From Parafrankia elaeagni (GTDB lineage Bacteria; Actinomycetota; Actinomycetes; Frankiales; Frankiaceae): a DNA stretch of 64,000 nt. Below the pieces are notes generated by a model. That model was not told the DNA's origin. It made no database searches and was given only the letters and a program-made list of their open reading frames with translations. Position 1 is the stretch's first letter. Every line of letters begins with the position of its first letter. Below are positions 7,884 to 17,383 of this stretch, piece by piece. Where the stretch lies: assembly GCF_000374165.1 (NCBI RefSeq), contig NZ_KB893724.1, forward strand, positions 32,321 to 96,320. Direction: 5' to 3'. Position numbers and translations under genes: made by a program.

Positions 7884-9473
7884 GTGAGCGCACGCTGCCC
7901 GGAGGGGCACCTGTCCCACGATCCTGACTACTGCGATCAGTGCGGGCTACGGATCGTGGGCGGTCAGGATCGTTATGGTTTCCGCCAGGACGATGGCGGC
8001 CGTGATCCCGCGTACCCGGCGGGCGCACCCGCCGGCCGGGCGGCGGACCCGTACGCGCGACGGGCACCGGAGCGGGACCCGTCGGTTCCGCCGGGTCCCG
8101 ACGGCGCCCAGGGCGGCTACGACCCGCTCGGGATCCGGCGCGCGCCGGCCGACGCCCCCGGGGTGGCGGACCCGCCCCGCGGCGCGGGCCGCGGCGGTGA
8201 CCCGTACGGCGGCTACGGCCGCGAGGGCTACGCCGAGGAACCGCGCTCCGCTCGCGGTGGCTACCCGGCGGACCCGTACGCCCGCGAGGGCTACGGGCGG
8301 CCGGAGGAGCGCGGGCGTCCCGACGCCCGCGGTGAGCGGCACGACCCGTACGGGCGTGAGCCCGACGAGCGCGGCGCCGGCTTCGGCGGCCGTGACGACC
8401 GGACACCACCCGGGTACGGCCGCGAGAGCCGGGACGGGCGGGACGGGCGGGGCGGCTACCCCGTCGGGCGCGCCGAGCCCGACGGCGGGTTTCCCCGCGG
8501 CCGTGACGACCGCGGCGGCTACGGCGGGCCTGAGGGCCGGCCCGACGGCCGCGGCGGGTACGGCGCGGGCGAGCCGGCCCGGGTTGCCCCGGACGCCGAC
8601 CCCCGGCGCGGCTACCGCGACGGCGGGTCGTTCGGTGCACCGCCCGGCGGCGGCTACGGCGCCGACCCACTGGGCGCGGCGGGCGCCGGCTCCACGCCGG
8701 TGCCGGCGGGGCCTGCCGGGCCGGGTGTCCGGGACCGTGCTGCCGACCGCTACGCGCCCTGCCCCAACTGCCGGTCGCTGAACGACCCGTCCGCACGCTT
8801 CTGCGAGAACTGCGGGCTCGACTTCAGCACCGGCCAGCTGCCCGCCCCGGCGGGCGCCGCCGGGCTCGACGACGCGGGTGTCACCTCGCGGCAGCCCGGG
8901 CCGCGGCGCGGCCAGGAGGCCCGCCACGCCACCGATCCGAGGATGGCCGACCCACGCCTCGGTGACCCCCGGCTGGCCGACCCGCGACTGGCCGACCCGC
9001 GGATCGGCGAGCAGCGCCGCGACGACCCCAGGATGGGCGACCCGCGCGCGGGGAGCCGGGGCCACGACTGGGACGCGCCGCAGGCCGGCACCTGGGAGGC
9101 TGTCGTCGAGGCCGAGCGGGAGTACTACGACAGCGGCGACGACCACCGCGTCCCGTTCCCGGCCTTCTACCCGCGCCGAGTCTTCGCGCTGACCGAGTCG
9201 CAGATGCTCATCGGGCGGCGCAGCGAGTCCCGGGGCATCAACCCGGAGATCGACCTGTCGGGCGCGCCGGAGGACCCGGGGATCTCCCGGGCCCACGCGA
9301 CGCTGGAGCGGATGCCCGACGGAACGTACGCCGTCCGGGACCCGGGGTCGACCAACGGAACCCGGCTGAACGACGAGCCCGACCCGATCGAGCCCGGCCG
9401 CCCGATCCCGCTGCGCGACGGCGATCGCGTCTATGTCGGCGCCTGGACGAGGATCACCGTCCGCGCGCAGTGA
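7884..9473 (+). CDS. FHA domain protein with two zinc-ribbon motifs
   Basis: 529 residues from a GTG; the start is fixed by the N-terminal Zn motif (C5, H9, C17, C20), which is usual at the very N-terminus of this family. A second ribbon (CPNC at 293-296, CENC at ~308-311) follows ~270 residues of Arg/Asp/Gly-rich disordered sequence. A run of ADPRLGDPR-like repeats (8934-9050) leads to the C-terminal FHA domain (~425-529) with the phospho-Thr-binding signature: GRRSESRG, SRAHATLE and STNGTRLN. FHA domains bind pThr peptides; next to a kinase and a PP2C phosphatase it is the likely reader or scaffold of the cassette. It ends 127 nt before the convergent cysS stop, with a bidirectional terminator between. 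Confidence 0.88.
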   Translation: MSARCPEGHLSHDPDYCDQCGLRIVGGQDRYGFRQDDGGRDPAYPAGAPAGRAADPYARRAPERDPSVPPGPDGAQGGYDPLGIRRAPADAPGVADPPRGAGRGGDPYGGYGREGYAEEPRSARGGYPADPYAREGYGRPEERGRPDARGERHDPYGREPDERGAGFGGRDDRTPPGYGRESRDGRDGRGGYPVGRAEPDGGFPRGRDDRGGYGGPEGRPDGRGGYGAGEPARVAPDADPRRGYRDGGSFGAPPGGGYGADPLGAAGAGSTPVPAGPAGPGVRDRAADRYAPCPNCRSLNDPSARFCENCGLDFSTGQLPAPAGAAGLDDAGVTSRQPGPRRGQEARHATDPRMADPRLGDPRLADPRLADPRIGEQRRDDPRMGDPRAGSRGHDWDAPQAGTWEAVVEAEREYYDSGDDHRVPFPAFYPRRVFALTESQMLIGRRSESRGINPEIDLSGAPEDPGISRAHATLERMPDGTYAVRDPGSTNGTRLNDEPDPIEPGRPIPLRDGDRVYVGAWTRITVRAQ

Positions 9474-9510
9474 GAACCGCCGTCCAGGCTGTGGCCTGAA
9501 GCCTCGGCAC

Positions 9511-9555
9511 GGCCCCGGCCCGCGCCGCTGTCACCAGCGGGCGCGGGCCGGGGCC
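9511..9555. terminator. Bidirectional terminator-like hairpin between FHA gene and cysS
   Basis: The left arm 9511-9530 pairs with 9535-9555 over 20 bp with one bulged G and a 4-nt loop (TCAC). It sits between two convergent stop codons. It is GC-only and followed by GTTTCC rather than a T-run, as is common in actinobacteria. Confidence 0.7.
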
Positions 9556-9600
9556 GTTTCCGGGCGGGGGCCGTGTTTCCGGGCCGGGGCCGGGGCCGTT

Positions 9601-11124
9601 TCAGGCGAGGTGCCAGCGCTGGCCTTCGGGCGCGTCCTCGATGACGACGCCGGCGGCGGCGAGCCGCGAGCGGATCGAGTCCGCCTCGGAGTAGTCCCGC
9701 CGGGCCCTCGCCGCCGAACGCAGATCGAGCAGGACGTCCATGACGCCGTCGAGCGCCGGGCGCAGCTCGGCGCCGGCTGTCGGCCACTGCTCCACCGGGT
9801 CGAGCCCGAGCACGGTGAGCATCCGGCGGGTGACGTCGACCCAGCCGGCCAGTTCCCGGCTGTGCGTCTTGGAAAGCACCTGGTTGCCGCGGCCGACCAC
9901 GCCGAACAGCGCCGCCAGCGCACGGCCGACCGAGAGATCGTCGTCCAGCGCCGCCGCGAACTCGGCCCAGGCCTGACGGGGCGTCAGGTCATCGCCTGCG
10001 GGCGCGGCCGCAGCCGCCAGCCTCCCGGGCGGCAGGCCCCGCTGCGCCGGCCCCGCGGGACCGCCTCCCGGATCCGTGCCGTCGCGGTCGGTCTCCGCGG
10101 CGAGCGCGGCGGCCTCGTCCGGCCCGCCCAGGATGTCGAGGGCGTTGCGGACGAACGTCTCCACCCGGTCGTGCGCCGCGCCGGACTCGTCGAGCGTCTG
10201 CGCGCTGTACTCCAGCGAGGAGCGGTAGTGCGCCGAGAGAAGGTGGTAGCGCAGCACCTGCGGGCGGACCGCGGCGAGCGCGTCCGTCACGAAGAACGAG
10301 TTGCCCAGCGACTTGGACATCTTGGTGCCGCCGGTGGTCAGCAGACCCACGTGCAGCCAGTAGTTGGCCATCTCGGCGGTGTCTGGACCACCAGCCGAGC
10401 AGACGGTCTGGGCACGCTCGTTCTCGTGGTGTGGGAAGACCAGATCGAGCCCACCGCCGTGGATGTCGAAGACGTCACCGAGGTACTTGCCCGCCATCGC
10501 CGAGCACTCCAGGTGCCAGCCGGGACGGCCAGGCCCCCAGGGCGACGACCAGGAGGGCTCACCGGGCCGCGCCGCCTTCCACAGGGCGAAGTCCCGGGGA
10601 TCGGACTTGCCCGGCTCGGCCTCCGGAGACGGGTGCATCGACGCGGGCCGCTGGTGGGACAGGGCACCGTAGTCCGCGTAGGAGCCGACCCGGAACCACA
10701 CCGAGCCCGCGCCCGGGTAGGCCAGCCCCCGCTCCACCAGGACCGAGACCATCTCCAGCATCTCCGGGATGTGCCCGGTGGCACGCGGGGAGATCGTCGG
10801 TGGCAGGACGCCGACAGCCCGGTAGGCCTCGTCGAACGCCCTGGTCTGCCGGGTGGCGAGCTCCCAGACGGTGGTGCCCGCGAGGTCCGCGTTGACGATG
10901 ATCTTGTCGTCGATGTCGGTGACGTTCTGCACGAAGGTCACCGCGAGCCCGCCCTGCGTCATCCACCGCCGCAGCAGGTCGAACGCCAGCGCGGTGCGGA
11001 TATGGCCCACATGCGGCGGTGACTGGACGGTGGGCCCACACACGTACACGCCCACATGACCGGGGCGCAGCGGCACGAACGGCCGCACGCGCCGGGTGCG
11101 CGTGTCATAGAGGCGAAGACCCAT
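9601..11124 (-). CDS. cysS: Cysteinyl-tRNA synthetase
   Basis: 507 residues, class I synthetase charging tRNA-Cys. Visible: zinc ligand C29 in YVCGPTV, the HIGH motif as HVGH (38-41), the zinc/anticodon-proximal signatures [12 protein letters not shown] and [15 protein letters not shown], and KMSKSLGN (268-275). A low-complexity Gly/Pro/Ala insertion of ~35 residues lies between the catalytic core and the DALR-like helical domain ([14 protein letters not shown]). ATG start at 11122-11124; no ribosome site, but TACCCT ends 6 nt upstream and would suit a leaderless transcript. In related genomes cysS is followed directly by rlmB; here the signalling cassette intervenes. It could also be the mycothiol ligase MshC, but length, the KMSKSLGN context and the isp neighbours favour cysS. 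Confidence 0.94.
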   Translation of the reverse strand: MGLRLYDTRTRRVRPFVPLRPGHVGVYVCGPTVQSPPHVGHIRTALAFDLLRRWMTQGGLAVTFVQNVTDIDDKIIVNADLAGTTVWELATRQTRAFDEAYRAVGVLPPTISPRATGHIPEMLEMVSVLVERGLAYPGAGSVWFRVGSYADYGALSHQRPASMHPSPEAEPGKSDPRDFALWKAARPGEPSWSSPWGPGRPGWHLECSAMAGKYLGDVFDIHGGGLDLVFPHHENERAQTVCSAGGPDTAEMANYWLHVGLLTTGGTKMSKSLGNSFFVTDALAAVRPQVLRYHLLSAHYRSSLEYSAQTLDESGAAHDRVETFVRNALDILGGPDEAAALAAETDRDGTDPGGGPAGPAQRGLPPGRLAAAAAPAGDDLTPRQAWAEFAAALDDDLSVGRALAALFGVVGRGNQVLSKTHSRELAGWVDVTRRMLTVLGLDPVEQWPTAGAELRPALDGVMDVLLDLRSAARARRDYSEADSIRSRLAAAGVVIEDAPEGQRWHLA

Positions 11125-11267
11125 CTGTCAAGGGTACGGCCCCCGGCGGTCACCACGCCGAAGGGAGGTACTGGAATGGGGTCGCGCCGGGGTGACAGGG
11201 CGCCGCATCGCGGAACCGACCCCCCTACGACGGGAGCCGCGGGCGGTGCCAGCCCGTGGTGAGAAGG

Positions 11268-11660
11268 TCAGCCCGTGGTGAGGACGCGCTCCGCGATGAC
11301 GCGGATCACCAGCCTGACCTCGTCCGGCCCGTCCCAGCCGTACGGAGAGCCGGTGTACTTCGTGGACAGCAGGTCGATGAGCTCCTTGCCGCCCTCCTCG
11401 GAGAGCGAGGCCACACCGCGGATCTCGACGTAGGCGTACGGGTCGCGCTGGTCGAGAAACATCAGGCCGACCCGAGGGTCCCGGGCGATGTCCCGCTCCT
11501 TGGCCCGGCCGCGCACCGTCGACAACAACAGGTCGTCACCGTCCCGCGCGATCCAGAGCACGGTGAGGCGCGGCGCGCCGTCCGGACGGATCGTCGCCAG
11601 CGTCACGTAGGTCGGAGCATCCGCGAGTGCCCTGACCGCCTCCGGGAGCCGCGCCGCCAT
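11268..11660 (-). CDS. PPOX-class (pyridoxamine oxidase-like split-barrel) flavin/F420 protein
   Basis: 130 residues from ATG 11658-11660, chosen because GGAGG lies 6 nt upstream; the ORF could extend 11 codons. The pattern YVTLATIRPDGAPRLTVLW, then RAKERDIARDPRVGLMFLD and YAYVEIRGVASL, is that of small actinobacterial PPOX proteins that bind F420 or FMN. F420-dependent reduction or heme/biliverdin binding are known activities in the family; the substrate here cannot be told. It lies between cysS and ispF, where many actinobacteria have nothing, on the same strand but with 143-152 nt gaps, so it may not be co-transcribed. Confidence 0.85.
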   Translation of the reverse strand: MAARLPEAVRALADAPTYVTLATIRPDGAPRLTVLWIARDGDDLLLSTVRGRAKERDIARDPRVGLMFLDQRDPYAYVEIRGVASLSEEGGKELIDLLSTKYTGSPYGWDGPDEVRLVIRVIAERVLTTG

Positions 11661-11812
11661 CACACTCCTCCGAGACTCGCTCACCGGGCACACCTTCTCA
11701 CTCCCCCAGCATCAAACTACGTCCGATGCCAGTCAGGCATGCCAACAATCCGGCAACCGCGCCTGCCACCCGGGAGCGCGAACGCCGCCGGCCGAGGCCG
11801 GCGGGAGTGGAC

Positions 11813-12295
11813 TCAGAGGCGAGCGACCAGGGCCGTCGCCACCGCGGCCAGCCCCTCACCCCGCCCGGTCAGGCCGAGGCCGTCCGTGGTCGTCGCGGAC
11901 AGGTTGACCGGGGCGCCCAGAGCCGACGACATCGCCTCCTGCGCCTCGAGCCGCCTGGCGGCCATCCGGGGGCGGTTGCCCACCACCTGGACAGCGACGT
12001 TGCCGATCAGCCAGCCGCCCTCCGCGAGCAGCCGGGCCGTCTCGCCCAGCAGTGCGGCGCCGGAGGCACCGGACCACTCCGGGCGGCCCGTGCCGAACAC
12101 CGCGCCGAGGTCGCCGATGCCGGCGGCGGTGAGCAGCGCGTCGCAGGCCGCGTGTGCGGCCACGTCACCGTCGGAGTGCCCGGCCAGGCCGGTCTCGCCC
12201 GGCCACTGCAGGCAGGCGACCCAGCAGTCGCGCCCTGTCTCGAAGGGGTGGACGTCCACCCCTGTGCCCACACGGGGCAGCCGCGGCGCGGTCAT
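11813..12295 (-). CDS. ispF: 2-C-methyl-D-erythritol 2,4-cyclodiphosphate synthase
   Basis: 160 residues. Converts CDP-ME 2-phosphate to MEcPP in the MEP isoprenoid pathway. Metal ligands are visible in GVDVHPF and [26 protein letters not shown] matches the nucleotide-binding end of the protein. The usual GDIGxHFP segment is altered here to [10 protein letters not shown]. Its ATG overlaps the ispD stop by 4 nt (ATGA), so the two are translationally coupled and trimeric IspF and IspD act in sequence. Confidence 0.94.
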   Translation of the reverse strand: MTAPRLPRVGTGVDVHPFETGRDCWVACLQWPGETGLAGHSDGDVAAHAACDALLTAAGIGDLGAVFGTGRPEWSGASGAALLGETARLLAEGGWLIGNVAVQVVGNRPRMAARRLEAQEAMSSALGAPVNLSATTTDGLGLTGRGEGLAAVATALVARL

Positions 12296-12984
12296 CGCTG
12301 GCCGTCCCGGGCCAGCGAGTCGGCCAGCAGCGCCTCCGCGAGGACCAGATCGACCGGCCGGGTCACCTTGAACGCCTCCTCCGCGCCGGGAATCGTCGTC
12401 ACCGGCACCCCGAGCGCCTCGACGAGGCCCGCGTCGTCGGTGACGGGCAGGTCGCGGTTCGCGTAGGCGGTGCGCAGAATGTCCCGCCGGAAGCCCTGCG
12501 GGGTCTGCACCGCGCGCAGCATGTCCCGGCGCGGGGTCCGCACCACCCGGCCGTCCGCGTCGATCTCCTTGACGGTGTCGGTCACGGGCAACACGGGGAT
12601 CACCGCCGGATGACCGGCGAGCACCGCCGTCGCGACCGCGTCCACCAGCGTGGCCGGCGTGAGCGGCCGGGCCGCGTCATGTACGAGGACGACCCCGATG
12701 TCATCGTCCAGGGCGTCCAGCGCGGTACGCACCGAATCCACCCGCTCCCCGCCGCCCGGCACCACGCACACGCCGGGGCCGAGGATCTGCCCGACGACAT
12801 CCACCAGCGTGGGTGGCGCCGCGACAACGACCTGGGTGACGTGCGTGGACGCCAGAAGGGTCTCCACCGCCCGCAGCAGCATCGGACGGCCGGCGAGCGG
12901 CCGCAGTGCCTTGGGCGTGCCGCCACCGAGGCGCTCGCCCCGGCCGGCTGCCGGCACGACCGCCCCCACTCGGGTGCTCACCAC
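12292..12984 (-). CDS. ispD: 2-C-methyl-D-erythritol 4-phosphate cytidylyltransferase
   Basis: 230 residues. Transfers CMP from CTP to MEP. The CTP-binding loop [19 protein letters not shown] is complete, as are VHDAARPL and the C-terminal [19 protein letters not shown]. The gene opens with two consecutive GTG codons; GGAGG is 6 nt before the first. It runs into ispF by a 4-nt overlap and lies 203 nt downstream of carD, the conserved actinobacterial order. Confidence 0.94.
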   Translation of the reverse strand: MVSTRVGAVVPAAGRGERLGGGTPKALRPLAGRPMLLRAVETLLASTHVTQVVVAAPPTLVDVVGQILGPGVCVVPGGGERVDSVRTALDALDDDIGVVLVHDAARPLTPATLVDAVATAVLAGHPAVIPVLPVTDTVKEIDADGRVVRTPRRDMLRAVQTPQGFRRDILRTAYANRDLPVTDDAGLVEALGVPVTTIPGAEEAFKVTRPVDLVLAEALLADSLARDGQR

Positions 12985-13187
12985 CTACGGCCTCCGCGGC
13001 GTCCGCCTGTCGCGACCCGGTTGATCCGGGCAGGCGAGAGGCCCCCTTTCGGGGGCGCTCCCACAGGTACGGAAATCTGCCGCAACCACGATTCGGTCGG
13101 GAACATCAAGCCTTCCGCTGACGTCGAGCGGCGTGTGCAAAGCCGCCCTGGTGTTGCCGACCGTGCAGGTCCGAGGTGGCGCCGGTA

Positions 13188-13670
13188 TCAGCCGGCGAGG
13201 ACCTCGTCGAGCATCGCTTCGGCCTTGTCCTCATTGGTTCCCTCAGCGAGCGCGAGTTCACTGACAAGAATCTGCCGCGCCTTGCTGAGCATGCGCTTCT
13301 CACCTGCGGAAAGACCGCGCTCGCGATCACGCCGCCAGAGATCGCGAACCACCTCGGCGACCTTGTTCACGTCGCCGGAGGCGAGCTTCTCCAGGTTGGC
13401 CTTGTAACGCCGTGACCAGTTGGTCGGCTCCTCCGTGTGCGGGGCGCGCAGCACCTCGAACACACGCTCCAGGCCGTCCTGGCCGACAACGTCACGCACG
13501 CCCACCATGCCGACGTTGTCGGCTGGAACACGGACAGTGAGATCGCCCTGAGCGACCTTCAGCACGAGATAAAGTTTCTCTTCACCCTTGATGACGCGCG
13601 TTTCAATCGCATCAATCAGAGCAGCACCATGATGCGGGTAAACAACGGTCTCGCCGACTTGGAACGCCAT
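13188..13670 (-). CDS. carD: CarD-family RNA polymerase-binding transcription factor
   Basis: 160 residues. CarD binds the RNA polymerase beta subunit and stabilises open complexes, notably at rRNA promoters; it is essential in mycobacteria. The N-terminal Tudor-like RNAP-interaction domain ([17 protein letters not shown]) and the C-terminal helical DNA-binding domain ([17 protein letters not shown], then [20 protein letters not shown]) are complete. ATG at 13668-13670 has GGAAGGGG about 10 nt upstream. It heads the carD-ispD-ispF-cysS series. Confidence 0.95.
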   Translation of the reverse strand: MAFQVGETVVYPHHGAALIDAIETRVIKGEEKLYLVLKVAQGDLTVRVPADNVGMVGVRDVVGQDGLERVFEVLRAPHTEEPTNWSRRYKANLEKLASGDVNKVAEVVRDLWRRDRERGLSAGEKRMLSKARQILVSELALAEGTNEDKAEAMLDEVLAG

Positions 13671-13697
13671 GTGTCACGTGCCCCTTCCGCCTCTACC

Positions 13698-13728
13698 AGC
13701 GTAACACGCACGCATCGCCGCAGGTCAG
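13698..13728 (-). promoter_or_regulatory. Candidate carD promoter
   Basis: On the minus strand CTGACC (13723-13728) and TACGCT (13698-13703) are 19 bp apart and the -10 lies ~27 nt upstream of the carD ATG. The spacing is on the long side; this is a pattern match only. Confidence 0.35.
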
Positions 13729-14837
13729 ACGCGCACTCCCGGCCGGCGGGGGAAGAGCGCCGCCGTCGTGTTCCGGCCACCCTCCGGGACGGACGGCTGC
13801 TGCATGCGACCGGGTCGGTGCGCAGGCCGACCGGATCCGTGCAGGTCGGGGCCTATCAAGAGGCGGATCGACCCGGCTGGCGAAACAGATGGCGATGCGG
13901 CGGAAGTTGTCCGGTTGTTGGTATCAAGGGCGTCGCGACACTACCGCTCCGGCCACGCGTCCCCCCGCCGACCCGCCGGATGTCCCCCCGGCACCGGCCG
14001 CGCCGGCCGGGCGTGTCGCACCGCCGCCCCCAAAGGTCTGGCACCCCACCCGTTGGTTCCGGGCACGGTCCGGCCCCGTCCGACAGGTGCACCGGCGCCC
14101 CGCGCGGACGCCGGCGGACCGCCCGGCCGCCCGCCGATGATCATCGGCCCGAGGTGGCCAACGGCCCGCGATCCCCGTGTACTGCGGCCTTTTCCGGCCG
14201 GACCGGCGGGGACCAGGCGGCCTCCCCCGCGCGTGCCAGGCCCGGGCGGGCCCCCCTTTCCGCGGCTCCACCTTGGCCGGAGCGGACGGGTCCCGAGCGG
14301 CGGCGCACACCGTGGACATCCGCGTCCTGTTGCGCGAGCCAGGGCCGAAACGCCATGCTCTCGATCGCTCGCCCCCGACCCCCGCCGGCACCCTTCCGCC
14401 CGCTCCACCTGCCGGCCGGCTCCAGGGGGGCCTGGTCAGACCGGCACCGGCGGCCGCCACCGGCCCGGGCCCGGCCCGGCCGGACGGCGGCGTTCCTGCC
14501 GCGGCGCCCCGCCCGGGCCCGCGGACGGTTTCGTCTGGGCCGTTCGGGCGGCGCCGAGCCGTCCGAACGGTCCAGATGTCGAGCCCGACACGTACCAGAC
14601 GCACATTGAGGGCCGGGATGGCTAGTGTTAGCCCCGCACCCGCGGCCCGACCTGGGTCTCGCGGGTGACCGGGTGCGCTCCCGGTGTGCCATGGACGATC
14701 CACCGGCTGGACTCTCCACGGCCCGCGGGGGAGCACGCCGGCCGCTGCGGATTCCCGCAACGGCCACCTGACCGGTCACGACCGTTCGGCACCGGCGCCA
14801 GCCGCGCCGGTCCCTGCGCAGGAGGAGCCACCGAGCC
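13729..14837. other. 1.1-kb region without a convincing gene
   Basis: Open frames on both strands are Arg/Pro/Gly-rich shadows with no recognisable domain, no ribosome sites and no codon pattern like the neighbours. A 14-bp palindrome GGCTAGTGTTAGCC sits at 14620-14633, ~205 nt before the lpqE-like start; it contains a TAGTGT that could act as a -10. Otherwise I see nothing. Confidence 0.5.
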
Positions 14838-15623
14838 GTGAGCCGCCGTCTGGGTGCTCGTTCCGCGACGTCCACCACCATGGGGACGCCGCCCGTCGAC
14901 GCCACCGATACCGATGGCCCCAGCCACGCACCGCGAGCCGGGGTCGGCGCACCCGCCGCCCGCCGCAGCGGCACGCGCAGGCGGGCCGCCATCGCCGCGT
15001 CGTCCGTCGCCGCGGCCATTGTCACCGCCACTCTCAGCGGCTGCGCGTCCGGGACGGACGCGGTCACCAACTCCGCCCGCACGACAACCAACTCGGTGAG
15101 CGGATCCGTCGGCTCCGTCACCCTGCGGAACGTCTACGTCGCCGGGCCCGCGGACGAGGGCGGCACCGCCCAGATCATCTCCGCGGTGTTCAACGGGGGC
15201 GCCGAGGAGGACAGTCTCATCACCGTGTCCTCGCCGGCCGCGAGTGGCGGGCAGGCACCGTCACCGTCGATCATTCGTCCCGGCGGCGGCAACATCTACA
15301 TCGCCAACGGCTCGGCCCCGACACTGACCGGCCTCACCGAGGACCTGATGGTCGGCGCCGAGATCCCGGTGACGTTCACCTTCGCCAAGTCCGGCAGCGT
15401 CACGCTCGACGTACCGATCGAGCCGCCCGCTCCCGGCGCCTCGGCGGCCGCGACAGCGAGCACGACCCTGCCCGCCACGGAGCCGGCGACGACGTCACCG
15501 GCCACCGCCGGCGCCCCGCCCGAGGCCGGCGCCGGGACACCTGGAGCCGGTGGGACCGCACCCGCGCCCACGGCACCCGCGGAGACCGCACCCGCGGCCA
15601 CGGCGCCCGTGCCCACCTCCTGA
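14838..15623 (+). CDS. LpqE-like secreted lipoprotein
   Basis: 261 residues. After a long n-region with RRSGTRRR comes a hydrophobic core and a clean lipobox LSGC, then a beta-rich domain (SVTLRNVYVAGP ... VTFTFAKSGSVTLDVPI) and a ~70-residue Ala/Pro/Thr/Glu-rich tail. Position directly upstream of radA-disA matches mycobacterial lpqE, and the domain resembles the copper-chaperone-like fold seen in such lipoproteins, though no Met/His metal cluster is obvious. Start: GTG 14838 is preceded by GGAGG at 12 nt (rather long); ATG 15 codons in is an alternative. Likely anchored to the outer face of the membrane. Confidence 0.75.
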   Translation: MSRRLGARSATSTTMGTPPVDATDTDGPSHAPRAGVGAPAARRSGTRRRAAIAASSVAAAIVTATLSGCASGTDAVTNSARTTTNSVSGSVGSVTLRNVYVAGPADEGGTAQIISAVFNGGAEEDSLITVSSPAASGGQAPSPSIIRPGGGNIYIANGSAPTLTGLTEDLMVGAEIPVTFTFAKSGSVTLDVPIEPPAPGASAAATASTTLPATEPATTSPATAGAPPEAGAGTPGAGGTAPAPTAPAETAPAATAPVPTS

Positions 15624-15743
15624 CCGGGGGCTTCCTGACCCCGCGGCGCCGAGGGCGCAGGCCCGCCTCGCCCGAGCAGGCCGCGGGCCCTGACTGGACG
15701 GCGCGCAGCCGCCGGGCCCGAACTGTCGGACCCGGCGGCTACC

Positions 15744-17237
15744 GTGGCCGTCATGTCCTCTGTTGGCCCTGCGGGGCGGTCGGCCGGTGGCCTGGGGCGG
15801 GCTCCGTCCCGCGGCGCGAGCTCCCGCAACCCCGCCGGAGGCTTCCGCTGCTCCGCCTGTGAGACGGAGACCGTCCGCTGGGCCGGGCGGTGCCCACGCT
15901 GCCAGGCCTGGGGCACGCTCGAGGCACAGGCGCCGTCCACCCGCCGCCCCGGCGCTCTGAGCGGTGGGCTGGGCGGCGGCGGGCTGGGCGGCGGAGCGCG
16001 GCTCGGGGCCGCCGCGCCGGTGACCGCGCCGGCGACTCCCGTCACCGCGGTCGACACCACGGCCACCCGCATGCGTCCCACCGGCATCGGTGAGCTCGAC
16101 CGGGTCCTCGGCGGCGGGCTGGTGCCGGGCGCGGTGATCCTGCTGGCCGGCGAGCCGGGGGTCGGCAAGTCCACACTCCTCCTGGAGGTGGCCGCGCGCA
16201 GCGCCTCCGGCGGCTCCCGGGCCCTCGTCGTGACCGGCGAGGAGTCCGCGGCCCAGGTGCGCCTGCGCGCCGGTCGCATCGGGGCGTTGCACCCCGACCT
16301 CTGGCTGGCCGCCGAGACCGACCTCGGCGCCGTGCTCACGCACGTCGAGGAGGTCCGTCCGGAGCTTCTCGTCGTCGACTCGGTGCAGACGATCTCCTCG
16401 TCGGGCTCCGAGGGCTCCGCCGGCGGCGTCACGCAGGTGCGCGAGGTGACCGGGGCACTGATCCGCACGGCCAAGGCGCTGGGCCTGGCGACCGTGCTGG
16501 TCGGCCATGTCACCAAGGAGGGCACGGTGGCCGGCCCGCGGCTGCTCGAGCACCTCGTGGACGTCGTCCTGCACTTCGAGGGTGAGCGGCACTCCACGCT
16601 GCGGCTGGTGCGCGCGGGCAAGAACCGGTATGGCCCGGCCGACGAGGTGGGCTGCTTCGAGATGCACGACTCGGGCATCCGCGAGGTCGCCGACCCCAGC
16701 GGGCTGTTCCTCTCCCGGTCCGGCGGTGCGGGCCCGGCGACCGTGGCCGGCACCTGTGTGACGGTGACGGTCGAGGGCCGCCGGCCCCTGGTCGCCGAGG
16801 TCCAGGCCCTGGTCGCCGAAGCGTCCGCGCAGGTCCCCCGCCGGGCCGTCTCCGGGCTCGACGCGGCCCGGGTCGCGATGATCCTCGCTGTCGTGGAGCG
16901 GCGGGCCCGGGTCCGCTTCGGCCGGGCCGATGTCTACACCGCGACCGTGGGCGGGGTTCGGCTCGCCGAGCCCGCCGCCGATCTGGCCGTGGCGCTGGCC
17001 ACGGTGAGCGCCGCGCGGGACCATCCCCTCCCCGGCGACCTGGTCGCGATCGGCGAGGTCGGCCTGGCCGGCGAGGTGCGGTCGGTGGGGGCGGTGCGGC
17101 AGCGCCTCGCCGCGGCGGCCCGGCTGGGCTTCCGGCGCGCGCTCGTCCCCACCGGCTCCGGTGAGGCTCCGGAGGGCCTTGTGGTCCAGGAAGTGCCCGA
17201 TCTTATCGCGGCCATTGCGCACATGTACGACGAATGA
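15744..17237 (+). CDS. radA: DNA repair protein RadA (Sms)
   Basis: 497 residues. RadA is a RecA-like, DnaB-type branch-migration helicase acting in recombination intermediates. Visible: N-terminal zinc finger (C36, C39, C50, C53), Walker A GEPGVGKST (K142), the RadA signature KNRYGPADEVG, and a C-terminal Lon-protease-like domain (SGLDAARVAMILAVVE ... GEVGLAGEVRSV) that lacks proteolytic residues in this family. A Gly-rich linker follows the zinc finger. GTG start, with an ATG three codons in. radA-disA coupling is conserved in Firmicutes and Actinobacteria; RadA can restrain DisA activity in Bacillus. Confidence 0.95.
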   Translation: MAVMSSVGPAGRSAGGLGRAPSRGASSRNPAGGFRCSACETETVRWAGRCPRCQAWGTLEAQAPSTRRPGALSGGLGGGGLGGGARLGAAAPVTAPATPVTAVDTTATRMRPTGIGELDRVLGGGLVPGAVILLAGEPGVGKSTLLLEVAARSASGGSRALVVTGEESAAQVRLRAGRIGALHPDLWLAAETDLGAVLTHVEEVRPELLVVDSVQTISSSGSEGSAGGVTQVREVTGALIRTAKALGLATVLVGHVTKEGTVAGPRLLEHLVDVVLHFEGERHSTLRLVRAGKNRYGPADEVGCFEMHDSGIREVADPSGLFLSRSGGAGPATVAGTCVTVTVEGRRPLVAEVQALVAEASAQVPRRAVSGLDAARVAMILAVVERRARVRFGRADVYTATVGGVRLAEPAADLAVALATVSAARDHPLPGDLVAIGEVGLAGEVRSVGAVRQRLAAAARLGFRRALVPTGSGEAPEGLVVQEVPDLIAAIAHMYDE

Positions 17238-17383
17238 ACATGCTTTGGCGATTGCCGGATATGGTGAGATGGCGCTGAGCCTGCGCTCATCCGCACGGGG
17301 CCTACCGATACCATCAGGGCGACAGGCACGACACGACGGGGGCGTTCGACGCACAGGACGTCGGAGAACAACGAGGGAGCCTG

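Noticed and set aside
13768-14625. 285-codon plus-strand frame in the carD-lpqE gap
   Set aside because: Pro/Arg/Gly-rich throughout, no hydrophobic core, no ribosome site.
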